Counted from the stretch's first letter, positions 46,801-57,042 are shown. The stretch: DNA of 64,000 nt from Castanea sativa (GCF_040712315.1 NC_134013.1:31965001-32029000); one strand, 5' to 3'. The notes: generated by a model from the letters alone, not told the origin. Numbers and translations are program-made.

Positions 46801-47016
46801 GATAATTTTAGTGCTATCGATATCTCTAAGAACCCTGTCCAACACTCTAAGACTAAATACATAGAGATTAGATATCACTTTATTAGGGATCTTGTTGAAC
46901 GAAAGATTGTGGCTCTTGAATGTATCTCTACTGATCCTCAGAATGCTGACATCTTCACCAAACCTCTTGATAGAAGTAAGTTTGAGACACTTCGTCAAGT
47001 AATTGGTGTGATTTAG
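43890..47016 (+). pseudogene. pol: E3 pol: protease, integrase, reverse transcriptase, RNase H
   Basis: The protease begins at 43890 with WYLDSSCSRHMTG; the active-site DSG reads DSS. The pre-integrase block (LDLWHQQLGHASCKNL) is at about 44255-44390. The integrase is at 44440-45000 with HIDLMGP, RSDHGREFE and NGIVERKN carrying the D, D and E residues. The reverse transcriptase, about 45520-46200, has [15 protein letters not shown] and an intact YVDD at 46081-46092. RNase H is at about 46560-47016 (STAEAEYIA, YCDN, NADIFTKPL). Damage includes TAA at 44049, TAG at 44387, TAA at 44747, TAG at 45068, TAG near 45970, a small deletion after YVDDIVF (46098) and a shift in the A-run at 46603. The domain order identifies copia rather than gypsy. 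Confidence 0.93.
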
Positions 47017-49047
47017 TGTCCCTGATCATCCTTAGTTTTCATGGTCCTTGTGACCATTCTTCTTTGTTGTTTTTTGTTTTTTTTAGGATTTGCATTGCAT
47101 AACATTCATACATTTCATTCTAGGATTGTCTTTGTTTTTTTTTTTCAAATCAAAACAAAAAAAGGGGGGGGGGGGGGAAAGGAAAACAAAATGTGTTTTG
47201 CATTATTTTTCTTGGATTTGAAATCAAGGTTAGCCAATTTATTTTTACATAACATGTCTATGTACCTTGTTTAGCTTGGATGTGCTTATTTATTGCATTT
47301 TATTAGTTTGAGCTTTGTAGTGCATGTTGTGTGGGAAGATGTTTATAGTTTTTGATTACATGATCTTAATCTTGAAATCACATGTTTTTGATTGTTGAAC
47401 TTGTTGAGAAAGGCATAAATAACCATCTCACCGCTATTTACTAGCCAATCATGAACACCTTAGTGCATATCTTAAGATTTTGTACTCGAGAAAGTGTAGC
47501 ACATGCACAAAAAGAACATATGGTGTAGCCTCTGTTTAAATGCTAAAATTGGTGTGTACATTATTAGACTATAATTAACTCAATCAAATAAAATTGGTGT
47601 GTACATTATCTTGGTTATTTTAATAAGTTTCAAATAAAATAAAATTGGTGTGTACATTATGAGGCAAATTCAAGAAACTTACATGATTGCAAGCTTTTAT
47701 TCTAGGAGATGTGGGAGTTATATGATGTAACTCTTTAAGGGATAGTCTCTTTTAAATTTATGTGATTGAGTTTGTAGAAATTGTGTTTGATTACTATCTA
47801 CTTATCACCTCACACATGTATCTCAACCTTTTGCTAGTTGCACACACTTCACAAGTTATTCTTTACTAAACTTTGTACATATTATTGTGTGTGATTTTAT
47901 TTTGGCCATCCAAGATTGAAAGAACCTTGATTTTGATGCAAAATGTGTTTAAAGAGTTTATGAGGAAAATTTGATTGAAAATCTTACTTTTGGATAATGA
48001 GGGTTAAATTCAAGTGTTTTTGAAAGGCATTTCATCTCATACTCATGCATTTTATTTATAAAATACTATGCTTTGAGGAGTTTCTGCATTAAAATGTTCT
48101 ATTTTTCAAAAAAAAAAATTCCAATTTTTCAGACGATCAAGTGTGTTTTTTGATCAATCGAAAATGCGATTAAAATTTTGGTTTGAATCTGTTTGTTTCG
48201 ATCGATGCTCGATTGATCCTGGATCGATCGAATGTAATTTTCGATCGATCGAACCTGTTTTTCGATCAATCAAAAATCGTTCAGAGGGTTTTTAAAACAT
48301 AAACTTTTCACGCGTTTGTCACTTTTCAAAACTTTTCAAAAAGTTCTTACTCACTCTCTTCGATCGATCAAGGATTCAAACCAATTTTTTTGTCATTTTC
48401 CCTCTAACTTTTTGCAAGGTTTTTGTCTTCTAAGGCCAATAAGACTCTTTTGCCCCTCCTTTTTCTTTTATTTTCATGTTTCATGCATATGTTTCATTCA
48501 TTTTGGGGAAATTTCGAACCTATGAATTTTTGGGGTTTTTGGTGATTTCAAACTTTTCGTTCTAATTGATCAATGGGTTTTTGTTGTGGGATGTTAGTAA
48601 ACTGATCTTTGTGGTTTAATTTGATCAATTTGTTGATTTTGGAAAAATTGGATTTTCTAGGGCTTAAAACTATTCGATTTGGGGATTTTGTTCAATTAAG
48701 CATAATTTGATGAAATTGGCTTGTTTGGTTGATTGGATTGTTCATTATATTCTGTTATCTATCTTGTGTAATGATCAATTGGTCAATTTGTTGGGATTTT
48801 TGAAAGTGGGTTTTCAAAATTTGGGGTTTTTGTTATAAACTCTATGCTCAAGCCAATTTTGCAATTTTAAAGTATAATTGAACTTTTCTCACTACATTAG
48901 AGCATGCATCATGTGTTGATATTGTTCATGCATTATATAGATTGTTGTTTTCTATATTTTTGTGCTAACTTGTAGTCTGCCCTTGGTTTTTTGTTTTTCT
49001 TCTTTCTCTCTATCTCTTTTGTGTCTGTCCTTTTGATCCTTAGCATC
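47017..49047 (+). other. E3 post-pol spacer
   Basis: About 2 kb without coding signal. It contains a G-run at 47164-47177, three copies of AATTGGTGTGTACATTAT (47547, 47592, 47643) and a cluster of TCGATCGA words at 48130-48275 like those in the LTR. Blocks shared with E1 (AAAGGCATAAATAAC, CCAATCATGAACAC, ACATGATTGCAAGC) show common descent. It probably holds the promoter or leader for the next ORF; this is inference. Confidence 0.6.
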
Positions 49048-50196
49048 ATGACTAGGAAGATTAGAGCTAATAGGAAATCCTCCTCTTTTTCTATCCCCAT
49101 CTTTGATAGTGAGAGGTTTCTGAGTGAGAAAAACCAAGAGACGTATAAGAAGCTGAATAGTCTTAAGTCTGTGTAGGTTGAGTAGAAAGTAGTGTTAGAT
49201 GAGTTAGATGGTGAGATTTGGAGAAATTTTGAGAGTAGGGATTGGCTTCCTTTGTTGGACATTTCACATCCCCCTCCAGCTGCCTTAATTAGAGAGTTCT
49301 ACTCAAACCTCTTTGTCCACTCCTATGATTCCAACACTCTAGTGAGGAGTTGGATACTGGGTGAAAAGTACACCATTACTTCTTCGGTGGTGGCTGCTGT
49401 TCTTGGGGTGCCTTTAGTCCAGCATCCTGTCTATCCTTACGATGAGTCTCCACCCCTTAATGATATTATGTCATATCTTACTGGGTCTTCTATCCAGTGG
49501 GGTTCTGATCCTCAAATCACTTCTCACGAGTTGACCGAGATCCATTATCTCTTTTTCCGAATTTTTTGTCATTCCATCTGGCCTATCTCTCACCTGCACA
49601 CTATTCCTTTGGAGTGATGTGCATTTTTGTATGTACTTGTCATGGACGCTTCTACGAGTTTTCCTCATCTTTTCATTCATTCTTTGATTGAGGTTCATAG
49701 GAGTAGTTCTATTGCTCATGGTCTATTCTTTCCCGTTTTTATTCATCAGATTTTATTACATCTAGGATTAGATGAGTTTTCAACGTCTAAGCCCGTTTAT
49801 ATTATAGCTCCTATAGGTGCCACCTTTCTTAGGCAGAGGGCTACTCATATGCGAGCTAGCTCTAAACGCCCTAGAGTAGAGTCTTCCTCTGGTGCACCTC
49901 CTCCTCCTCCTCCTCCTCCTTCTACAGGTGATCCAACTGCTAATGATTATGTTGATCCAATTGCTACTGTTGCTACTCCACCTTCTACTTTGGATGTTTA
50001 TAGCATTCGTCGTGATTTGGATATTGTCATGACCGTTCAGGTGGCTCATGGTCAGCTTTTGGTGAACGTGCTTACCGAGCTTCAGGCTTTGAGAGTGGAT
50101 GTGGCAAGTTTTAGGCGGTCACCTCCACCACCTCCTTTTGATGATGAGCGAGTGCCCTTTGGCAAATCGTCACAAAAAAGGAGAGTACATAGATAG
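49048..50196 (+). pseudogene. E3 ORF3: putative plant transposon protein after pol
   Basis: One continuous frame runs from the ATG at 49048 to 50196, about 382 codons, broken only by in-frame stops near 49174, 49183 and 49615. It starts with a basic tail (MTRKIRANRKSSS). A globular region follows with REFYSNLFVHS, SWILGEKYTITSSVVAAVLGVP, DIMSYLTG and TEIHYLFFRIF, then a HSLIEVHRSS/FIHQILLHLGL block, a proline run (GAPPPPPPPP), a coiled stretch and a second proline run. The pattern resembles plant retrotransposon proteins described as putative plant transposon protein. E2 has a shorter relative. Its place after pol recalls the env-like ORF of Sireviruses, but no signal peptide or membrane segment is seen. 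Function unknown. Confidence 0.7.
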
Positions 50197-50274
50197 GAGT
50201 TTTTGCTAATAGGGGGAGATTTTTGTTGTTTTAGAGCTGTGGAGATTTAGATTGTATATAGGTGCTTCATCATG

Positions 50275-50311
<37 letters not shown>

Positions 50312-50616
50312 GGCTCATTGGATTGCCTATGATAGGGGGAGATACTATGATATATTTATTTTTGTTCCTTGTTTCTGTTCCTATGATTCCTTGTTTCACA
50401 AGAATTTATTTTGTTTATTTGTATTTTCCACACATGCGTTTATGTGTTTGTTAAGTGTTACAAGAATATACAGGTTGATTCAGTCATGCTGCTATCTACA
50501 CTTGCAACTAATAGGTAGTAGTTAGGTTGAATTTGTTTTTGTTGGGAAATATTTTGTAATGGGTTGTTTTTGTAACTTTGAGCACTTTGTTTAGTTTGTG
50601 TTTTGTCACAGATTGC

Positions 50617-50629
50617 TAAAGGGAGAGTT
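50617..50629 (+). other. E3 polypurine tract
   Basis: TAAAGGGAGAG lies just before the 3' LTR start TGTTGGG and would prime plus-strand synthesis. Further purine tracts (AGGGGGAGAT) occur at 50211 and 50335. Confidence 0.8.
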
Positions 50630-51476
50630 TGTTGGGTTCTAAGAATTTAGGTTCAAATGTATTAGAACTTCATTTTATAATGTTGGCAAACTATGGTCAA
50701 AACGTTTAGTCTTGTTTTTAGACTTGCTCAAAGTATGTTTATGTGTAAAGTTGGAATCGAGTGTACTGCAGGATTTACTATGTAAATTTGCCTGGCTCGA
50801 TCGATCGAAAATTAGACTCAATCGATCGAAACTCGTGCAGATTGTTTTTCTGTAGAATTTTTCCAACTCAACCCAAGACCATTTGACATGTAGGGTTATA
50901 TGTTTTTCCGTAGGTATAAAAGGGAAAACCCTAGTCATATTTTAAAGGTTGTTGCAGTTGTTGTTTATACTGTGTATGTGAATCTCTTGAGAGATCTAGA
51001 GATGTTTGCCTTCACATATACTTAGGGTTATCAAGAATCAAGATTATGTTAAGAACTTGATGATCATTCAATTGCTGCATTAAGAGTTTAAAGATACATA
51101 AACGAGAGTGCTTGTACTTGCTGTGAATCTAAGAAAGAAGTAGTCTGTGGACTCAGAGCTGTCACGTGGTCATAGTAGTAAGTTTTCTACTTGACGTAGC
51201 AATAGGATGTCAGTGGTCTAAGTCTCTATTGTGTAAATTTCAATTCTTTCATAGTGGATTCGTTTTACCTTGAGGACATCTAGGTTAAATCCTCTCCAGG
51301 TTTTTTACCGGTTTGGTTTTCTTGGGTTATCATATCGTTGTGTTATTTATTTTTTGCACTGTTTTAATGATATGATTTATATATGTTAACCTATATCTGC
51401 ATAATTTACCTAAGTCAATCACTTCACTAAATAACTAGGTTAATCTGGTTGTGCTTAAGGGGTCTAAAAACGTGCA
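50630..51476 (+). repeat. E3 3' LTR
   Basis: The 847-bp LTR is collinear with the 5' LTR, with the same TG..CA ends, and is followed by the target duplication GATAC. A TATA box TATAAAAGGG lies at about 50914. Confidence 0.92.
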
Positions 51477-52081
51477 GATACAATAGTTATCACACATTCA
51501 CATTATACACATGTAATTTTTTTATTTTTTTTAAATCTATAAAGGAAGAGATTAGAATTTTTACTTCATTATCTTCATTAAAATCTATATCATAATCTTC
51601 TAGTCGACACCCTTTGCTAACCATGCATCATCTGAAGACAAGTTCTTCAAACCAATTTCTTCTTTTGCACTTGATGGTTTAGGTATTTTCTCTTTTATCT
51701 TCAATTTTTACATAACAAATACCAACTCATTCTTTTTTTTTTTTTTTTTAAACAATTTTCTTCTTTTTGAGTGCACTTAAAGTTGTACCAATTTTAATAG
51801 AAAATTCTCAACTGGGAGATAATATACCAAAGTCATTTGGTCTTACTATTCCAAATGTACTCCAATTACTTTCACAACCTGAAGAGCTATATGTTAAGCT
51901 CAATATTCTTATAGCAAATTTTTTTAATTAAAGAAAGTCATCTCCATATGAGTCCCACCACTGAGTTGATACATTTATGAAGTACAATGACTTAGTCTTG
52001 AGATTACAAATACAACTTATAAAGGTGAACTTTAAAAAGAGATGATCTTTACGTTTTGGTAGGATTGGTAGGATCCTATAC

Positions 52082-52171
52082 GATCCTACGATCTTATACG
52101 ATTCTACATGTGATCCTACGATCTTATACGATTCTACATGCGATCCTATGATCTTATACGATTCTACATGC
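52082..52171. repeat. Three 30-bp tandem repeats in the hAT-like element
   Basis: Units start GATCCTACGATCTTATACGA and end TTCTACATG(T/C) at 52082, 52112 and 52142, with one change in the third. They lie about 100 bp inside the right end, where hAT transposases commonly bind subterminal repeats. Confidence 0.85.
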
Positions 52172-52330
52172 GATCCTACAATTTTTACAATCATTGTGCA
52201 ATTCTAAACGTTTTGGTGAGATTAGATCGTAAAATCGTGCGATCTTACAATCCAGATCACGATTTTGACGACCATGGTCTTAACACGCATCACAGTGAGT
52301 GCAAAGATCAAGATGACAATGGTCTGAAAC

Positions 52331-53176
52331 AATTGAATGCATCACAGTGAGGGTCGACCCTAGGTCTAGGCCAATTAGGCCATTGCCTAGGGCCCCCTTA
52401 TTAGAGAATGCCCCAAATTTGGGGGCAAATTTTTTATTTTTTATCTATAGATATTTTTGAGAGATATTAAAACATTTTTTTTCACTATTAAGAGGGCTTA
52501 AAGAATTAAGTAATACTAGAGATAGAGATAAAGAAAATTTAAATATATAGGTCTTACAAATTGACGTGTTACTAATCACAAGTAATTCAAATAGGAAAAT
52601 GTTAAAAATACTATAAATTTTACTACATAACTTTTATTTATTTAATTATTTTTATGCAAGATAAAAATTTTACTCTAGTCTAATCTAAGTGTATATATGT
52701 GCGAAATTCTCTTCTAAAGACTTAAATCTCGGCTATTGCCCCCCACACCCTACAAGAACTTTTACTTGTAAAGTAATTACTCACCAAGGGTGCGTGGTGG
52801 TCTCCATAACTTTTATAATTTAATGTGACAATGAATATGATAGGTGAATTTCAACAAACTATTGAATGCATTTTTGAATGAATATTTGTGATTGGTGATA
52901 TATTTTTGTTATCTCATGCTGTAAATTTTATAATATTTCTAGTATTTTTGTAAGTCTCATGTTATTGATCACATTCATTACAATACCAGTTTGTAGTAAA
53001 ATTTATTATAGCTTTAGCATTTCTAAAATTAAAAAAAAAAATCATATTAAAAAGTAAAAAGAATGGATTTAAAAAAAAATTATTGTATAAAATGCTAATT
53101 AAATATTATTTAAGTGATATCATAAAGACCCCATTTGAAGATTTCGCTTAGACCTCTGAAACGCTTGAGGCGGCTT
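52331..53176. mobile_element. 846-bp insertion in LEA copy 5, MULE-like
   Basis: The flanking words GGTCTGAAAC (52321-52330) and GGTCTCAAAC (53177-53186) match at 9 of 10 bases and both correspond to one place in intact LEA copies, so they are a target duplication of 9-10 bp. The left side has AGGCCATTGCCTAGGGCCCC near 52378. The right side ends near AACGCTTGAGGCGGCTT, a weak inverted counterpart. The first 20 bases (AATTGAATGCATCACAGTGA) partly repeat nearby LEA sequence (GCATCACAGTGAG at 52288), like filler DNA. No protein is encoded. Confidence 0.6.
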
Positions 53177-53389
53177 GGTCTCAAACATAGCAAAAACAGC
53201 AATATATATGGCCAACTTGATCCTTTTCTTTCGCCGGAGCTCATCTGATGTCAAAGTGACATACTCTGCCATTTTCTTCTCTAGGAAAAGTAAATACAAA
53301 AGCTTTTTCTATTTCTTTATGCTAGTTCCTTCTCTGAAAGGTGTTAATTGGGATGCTTGGACTAGTTTGTAGAAATGGAAGCAGAGTGG

Positions 53390-53400
53390 GTGCTTATATA
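53390..53400 (-). promoter_or_regulatory. TATA region of LEA copy 5 (relic)
   Basis: GTGCTTATATATTGA occupies the place of the TATA block of other copies, about 120 bp upstream of the former ATG at 53272. One base differs (ATTG instead of AGTG context). Confidence 0.5.
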
Positions 53401-53853
53401 TTGATTCAAGGCTTGAACAATTTTTCTGATGGAGTGAATTAATAATGAAACTAGAGCTTCCTGGAAAACGTGGCAACGTTAATTAATTCGTTATATTTAG
53501 TGTGTGTGGTGACTATTAGTGAAGCCATCAAACGCGGCTGATCAGAGTCAGCGTGAGATTTTTGACGCGTAGAATCTAGATGGCCTCGTGTTTCAGGAAG
53601 ACTGGCGGACTGTTTTGAATGAAAATGCTGTAATTCGTTTTGCTAAAGGACATTTGAAGTTTTGGCCCTTTTGGGGCCTCATCCTTATAGGAATATTTTA
53701 TTACTAATGTGTAGTATATATTTTAATATATAAACAAGTAGAGTATTTTATTAAGCTTAGAGGAAAACGTAGACTTTTTGTCGCCATATTCTTTGGGTAC
53801 CATGTGGAAAATCAAATGATACTCTTCAACAATAAATATTGAGCCAAATGTTA

Positions 53854-53950
53854 AACAATTTATTTATTTTGTATAGAATAAACATAGAAAGCTTAACAAT
53901 TTATTTATTTTGTATAGCATAAACATAGAAAGTTTAACAATATATTTATT
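53854..53950. repeat. 41-bp tandem repeat
   Basis: AACAATTTATTTATTTTGTA begins at 53854, 53895 and (with changes) 53936. There are about 2.3 units in non-coding DNA upstream of LEA copy 5. Confidence 0.8.
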
Positions 53951-54044
53951 TTTATGATCGCATTGTAATGTTAGGTGTAATTTTAACACCTAACAATATT
54001 GTGATAGGCATGACATGAGGGACCAAGAATGCTGTTCAAGTATC

Positions 54045-54500
54045 CCTCTTAATTAGGTCAATAAGTCTGAAATTGTTTATTCTCACAAAATGTAGATTGT
54101 TTAAAGTGGTGCCTTAAGATGGTTTATCAAAAAAAAGTGGTGCCTTAAGACATTTTGATATAGTGCTATATTCTGTGTCATTTCTAGTGTTATTGCAAGG
54201 ACTCCTAAATGGGAGCCTGTCCTTGACCTCAAGAAAATGGGATTAGATTTTAAGACATTTAATTTGGTTTAGTGGATCTTTTCAACTGTTAGATAACATG
54301 TGATAGGTATAAAATCTTGTTATATACATCATTCTTAATAGGCTTGATTGCTTGAACCTTTTGTTTCTAGGTTCCAATGTATATGGTGAGTTGGGTGACG
54401 GTCCAAATAACTTGCATGGCCGTGCCTTTTGTGGTGTCCACTTGAGGTAACTATTAAGAGATCCCAGTGAAAGTGTACCTTTAAAAGGCACTTTTGATGA
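54045..54500. repeat. Duplicated upstream segment of the LEA unit (copy B)
   Basis: It aligns in order with 16010-16465 upstream of LEA copy 1. GTGGTGCCTTAAGA occurs twice here (54109 and 54140). It carries no coding signal; the short frames on the minus strand are chance. Confidence 0.6.
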
Positions 54501-54597
54501 AACTTAGGAATATAAATCGATCATTTTGGCCAATTTTTTAGCATAATTTTGCAAATCACAGTTAATTTTTCAGCAATTTTACTTGAGCAAATTAAAA
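54299..54597. repeat. Direct repeat left of the CACTA fragment
   Basis: This 299-bp block recurs at 55062-55360 with about eight differences by eye. Both begin TGTGATAGGTATAAAAT and end GAGCAAATTAA. Confidence 0.9.
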
Positions 54598-55061
54598 GCG
54601 CTACAATAGATTCACATTTTATGTATTAAATGAAACCCTATAGCAGCGCTTATAGTCTGCCGCTATATGTTTTAACCTATAGCGGCGGGTCACCTGCCGC
54701 TAAAAGTGCAATTACTCCATTTTACTTGATTGCCTATAGTGGCTTCGTGTATCCGCCGCTAAAGGTAGACACCAATAGCGGCGGGCACAACCCGCCGCTA
54801 AAAGTCATTTGACACGAATTTGAACGTCGTATGGCGGCGGTTTTATACCCGCCGCAATAGACCAAAACCGCCGCTAAAAGGCATATCTACAGCGGCGGGT
54901 TTTTGTACCACCGCAATAGAGATACTGCATCGCGACAAGGCTGGCGGGTAGAACCACCACAATAGCCCCCGCCGCAATAGGTGAAATGTATCTATAGCGG
55001 CGGTTTTTGGGGCTTTAGCGGCTGTTTTGGCCCGCCTCAGTAGGCTAGCTTTTTTGTAGTG
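54598..55061. mobile_element. CACTA (En/Spm-type) fragment, left terminus missing
   Basis: The right end TTTTTTGTAGTG is the complement of the CACTA terminus CACTACAAAAAA. The interior is full of short subterminal words, TATAGCGGCGG and CCGCCGC(T/A)A in both orientations, as is usual for the CACTA superfamily. The left side begins abruptly at AAGCGCTACAATAG without a CACTA terminus. No transposase is present. Confidence 0.85.
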
Positions 55062-55360
55062 TGTGATAGGTATAAAATTTTGTTATATACATCATTCTTA
55101 ATAGGCTTGATTGATTGAACCTTTTGTTTCTAGGTTCCAATGTATATGGTGAGTTGGGTGACGGTCCAAATAACTTGAATGGCCGTGCCTTTTGTGGTGT
55201 CCACTTGAGGTAACTATTAAAAGATCCCAGTGAAAGTGTACCTTTAAAAGACACTTTTGATGAAACTTAGGAATAGAAATCGATCATTTTGGCCAATTTT
55301 TTAACATAATTTTGCAAATCACAGTTAATTTTTCAGCAATTTTACTTGAGCAAATTAACT
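55062..55360. repeat. Direct repeat right of the CACTA fragment
   Basis: This is the second copy of 54299-54597. It starts at the base after the CACTA terminus. Confidence 0.9.
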
Positions 55361-56733
55361 TTTCAATACACATAAAACATATTAGATAGAATTTTTGCCT
55401 GTACTATGAATTATTTGCACATGTTGTCGTTTCACTCGTGGGAACTGCATCAAAATTCTCAAAATTAGTCTCCTTCATAATTCCTTCTTCACTCTTCAAC
55501 TTTCAACGAATTTTTCATAAGAGGAATTGATAGTTAAAACAAATTTTGGACCATCATTCATATCATGACTTCTAAAAAAAGTATAATGTTGTATTGTTCT
55601 TGTTATTTATCAATTTACAAAAAAATCAATATGTTAATATATATATATAAGGAAAAATGCGTGATTTATTATCTTGAAAAAAAAATAGCATATTTAATTT
55701 TAATAATTTGGATAATTGATTTCATTAATTTATTGGATTATTTGGAAATTCTAAAAATGTTAAATCTCATCTTAATTGGAAAATTAACGTAATCCACATT
55801 GGATTACAGAACTATGTTGAACCAACGATTACCTAGCCTAATACTTGAGTGATGACGGTACCTAGCGATTATCTAGCCTAATACTTCAGCCTTTTTGATA
55901 TCACCTCGTCTATGTGACGATTATTGAACTCCGTCTTCTTGTGGTTATTGTGTCTTTGTGACGTTGGTTCCATCTAGCTATGTGATGACTTATCATGTGG
56001 CATTAGGTATTCTTTTCCTGTTTAAGATTAGTCATGTTAGCTCACAATGCATACTATGCAGTTTCATAATGAATTAATTTGAGAAACTCTGTCCAACATT
56101 ATTTCAATTATTGTTGTCATATATATTATAAATATGACTATGTAGAGTTCGTTCGGCAATTCCCCAATTATAACATATTTTGTAAAATGTCTATTATCAT
56201 AAAACATACATTTCTCTTGCCCCAATCTATTATTATCTATACTATTTATTGCTTATTGGGCTCGGATTCACTCAAGTTATTCACCCATCATTTTAGTTTA
56301 GTTAGTTATACATCAAGCTTTTTGCCTCCTTTGTCAATTGTGATTGGAGCATTATAGTAAATTGAGAGATTCACTCTATAAATGGCTTTTGATTCATTTT
56401 TGAATCATCTTCACTCTATGAACATGGTTTTTAGGCTCAACCCATTTAATGAACTATTAAAGAGAGAGGTTTAAGGTCTTAAAATTCGGACCGAGGTTGA
56501 ACTAAGGTCGAACTATGATAACATCATAATTAATTTAATAATTATTTAAATATAAATAAATGTATTAAATTAATATAAATATAAAAAATTGACTAAAATA
56601 ATTCAATTAAATGTATTTTTCATATAAGTCCATAACTTATTTAACATGTCAGTGTGTCTAAATAAAATTTCATCATCTAATTGACAAAAACAAAACAATA
56701 GATGCAATTAGATATTTTCAACAAAAATTGAAG

Positions 56734-56734
<1 letters not shown>
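55361..56734. other. AT-rich intergenic DNA, no gene seen
   Basis: A short word pair TACCTAGC..TTATCTAGCCTAATACTT is repeated at about 55830-55892. No protein domain, RNA gene or element ends were recognised. Confidence 0.4.

Positions 56735-56806
<72 letters not shown>
56735..56806. repeat. (AAT)n microsatellite
   Basis: About 23 trinucleotide units. Confidence 0.95.
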
Positions 56807-57042
56807 TATAAATAAAATAAAATAAAAATTTAGACTCATCACACTCGTTTCGCACTTGCGGTGAGGCTTTTTTTTTGTTTAGTTAACTATGAAACATTAC
56901 ATAATTTTCCATTCATCTCAATTTGAAACGTTTCTCTCTTTTATCCAATATAACTACATGCATAGTGATTTTTATTTTGAACATAGAAAACACATTCATC
57001 AAAATGAAAAAAAAAAAAAAAAAAAAAAAGACAGCACAAACT

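Larger units (their letters stand above)
42800..51476 (+). mobile_element. Ty1/copia-type LTR retrotransposon E3, near full length
   Basis: The 8677-bp element is flanked by a perfect 5-bp duplication GATAC (42795-42799 and 51477-51481). It has TG..CA-ended LTRs (42800-43643 and 50630-51476), a perfect tRNA-Met primer site, pol in the copia order (protease, integrase, reverse transcriptase, RNase H), an extra ORF after pol and a polypurine tract. Gag is absent: only about 230 bp separate the primer site from the protease. The LTRs differ at roughly one position in twelve over the first 330 bp by eye, so the insertion is old. Confidence 0.93.
42424..52276. mobile_element. hAT-like non-autonomous element interrupting LEA copy 5
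   Basis: The left end CAAGGTTGTCAGAATCGGGA and the reverse complement of the right end (CATGGTCGTCAAAATCGTGA) are inverted repeats starting with CA. The 8-bp flanks are GTCTTAAT (42416-42423) and GTCTTAAC (52277-52284). The intact LEA copies have GTCTTAAC at this codon position, so the left copy mutated after insertion. Without the copia inside it, about 1.18 kb remain, with no transposase, and repeats of GATCCTACGATC-type words near the right end. Confidence 0.85.
42003..53272 (-). pseudogene. LEA_2 copy 5, split by nested transposons
   Basis: Three minus-strand pieces line up with the intact copies. Piece one, 53272-53177, holds the start and membrane segment (MAEYVTLTSDELRRKKRIK; about 20 codons of the usual tail are missing). 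Piece two, 52330-52277, holds the next 18 codons. Piece three, 42423-42003, holds most of the LEA_2 domain. Between them sit an 846-bp insertion (52331-53176) and a 9.85-kb hAT-like element with a copia inside (42424-52276). Other damage: a Gln-to-stop change in the TFQNF motif near 42381, a frameshift near 42199 in the CRSTKK-equivalent region, and loss of about the last 10 codons, replaced after MTI near 42012. The gene cannot be functional. Confidence 0.9.

Noticed and set aside
54282..54491. 69-residue minus frame repeated at 55045-55254
   Set aside because: It recurs only because the DNA is a direct repeat; it has no domain and the homologous stretch at 16250-16440 is not open.
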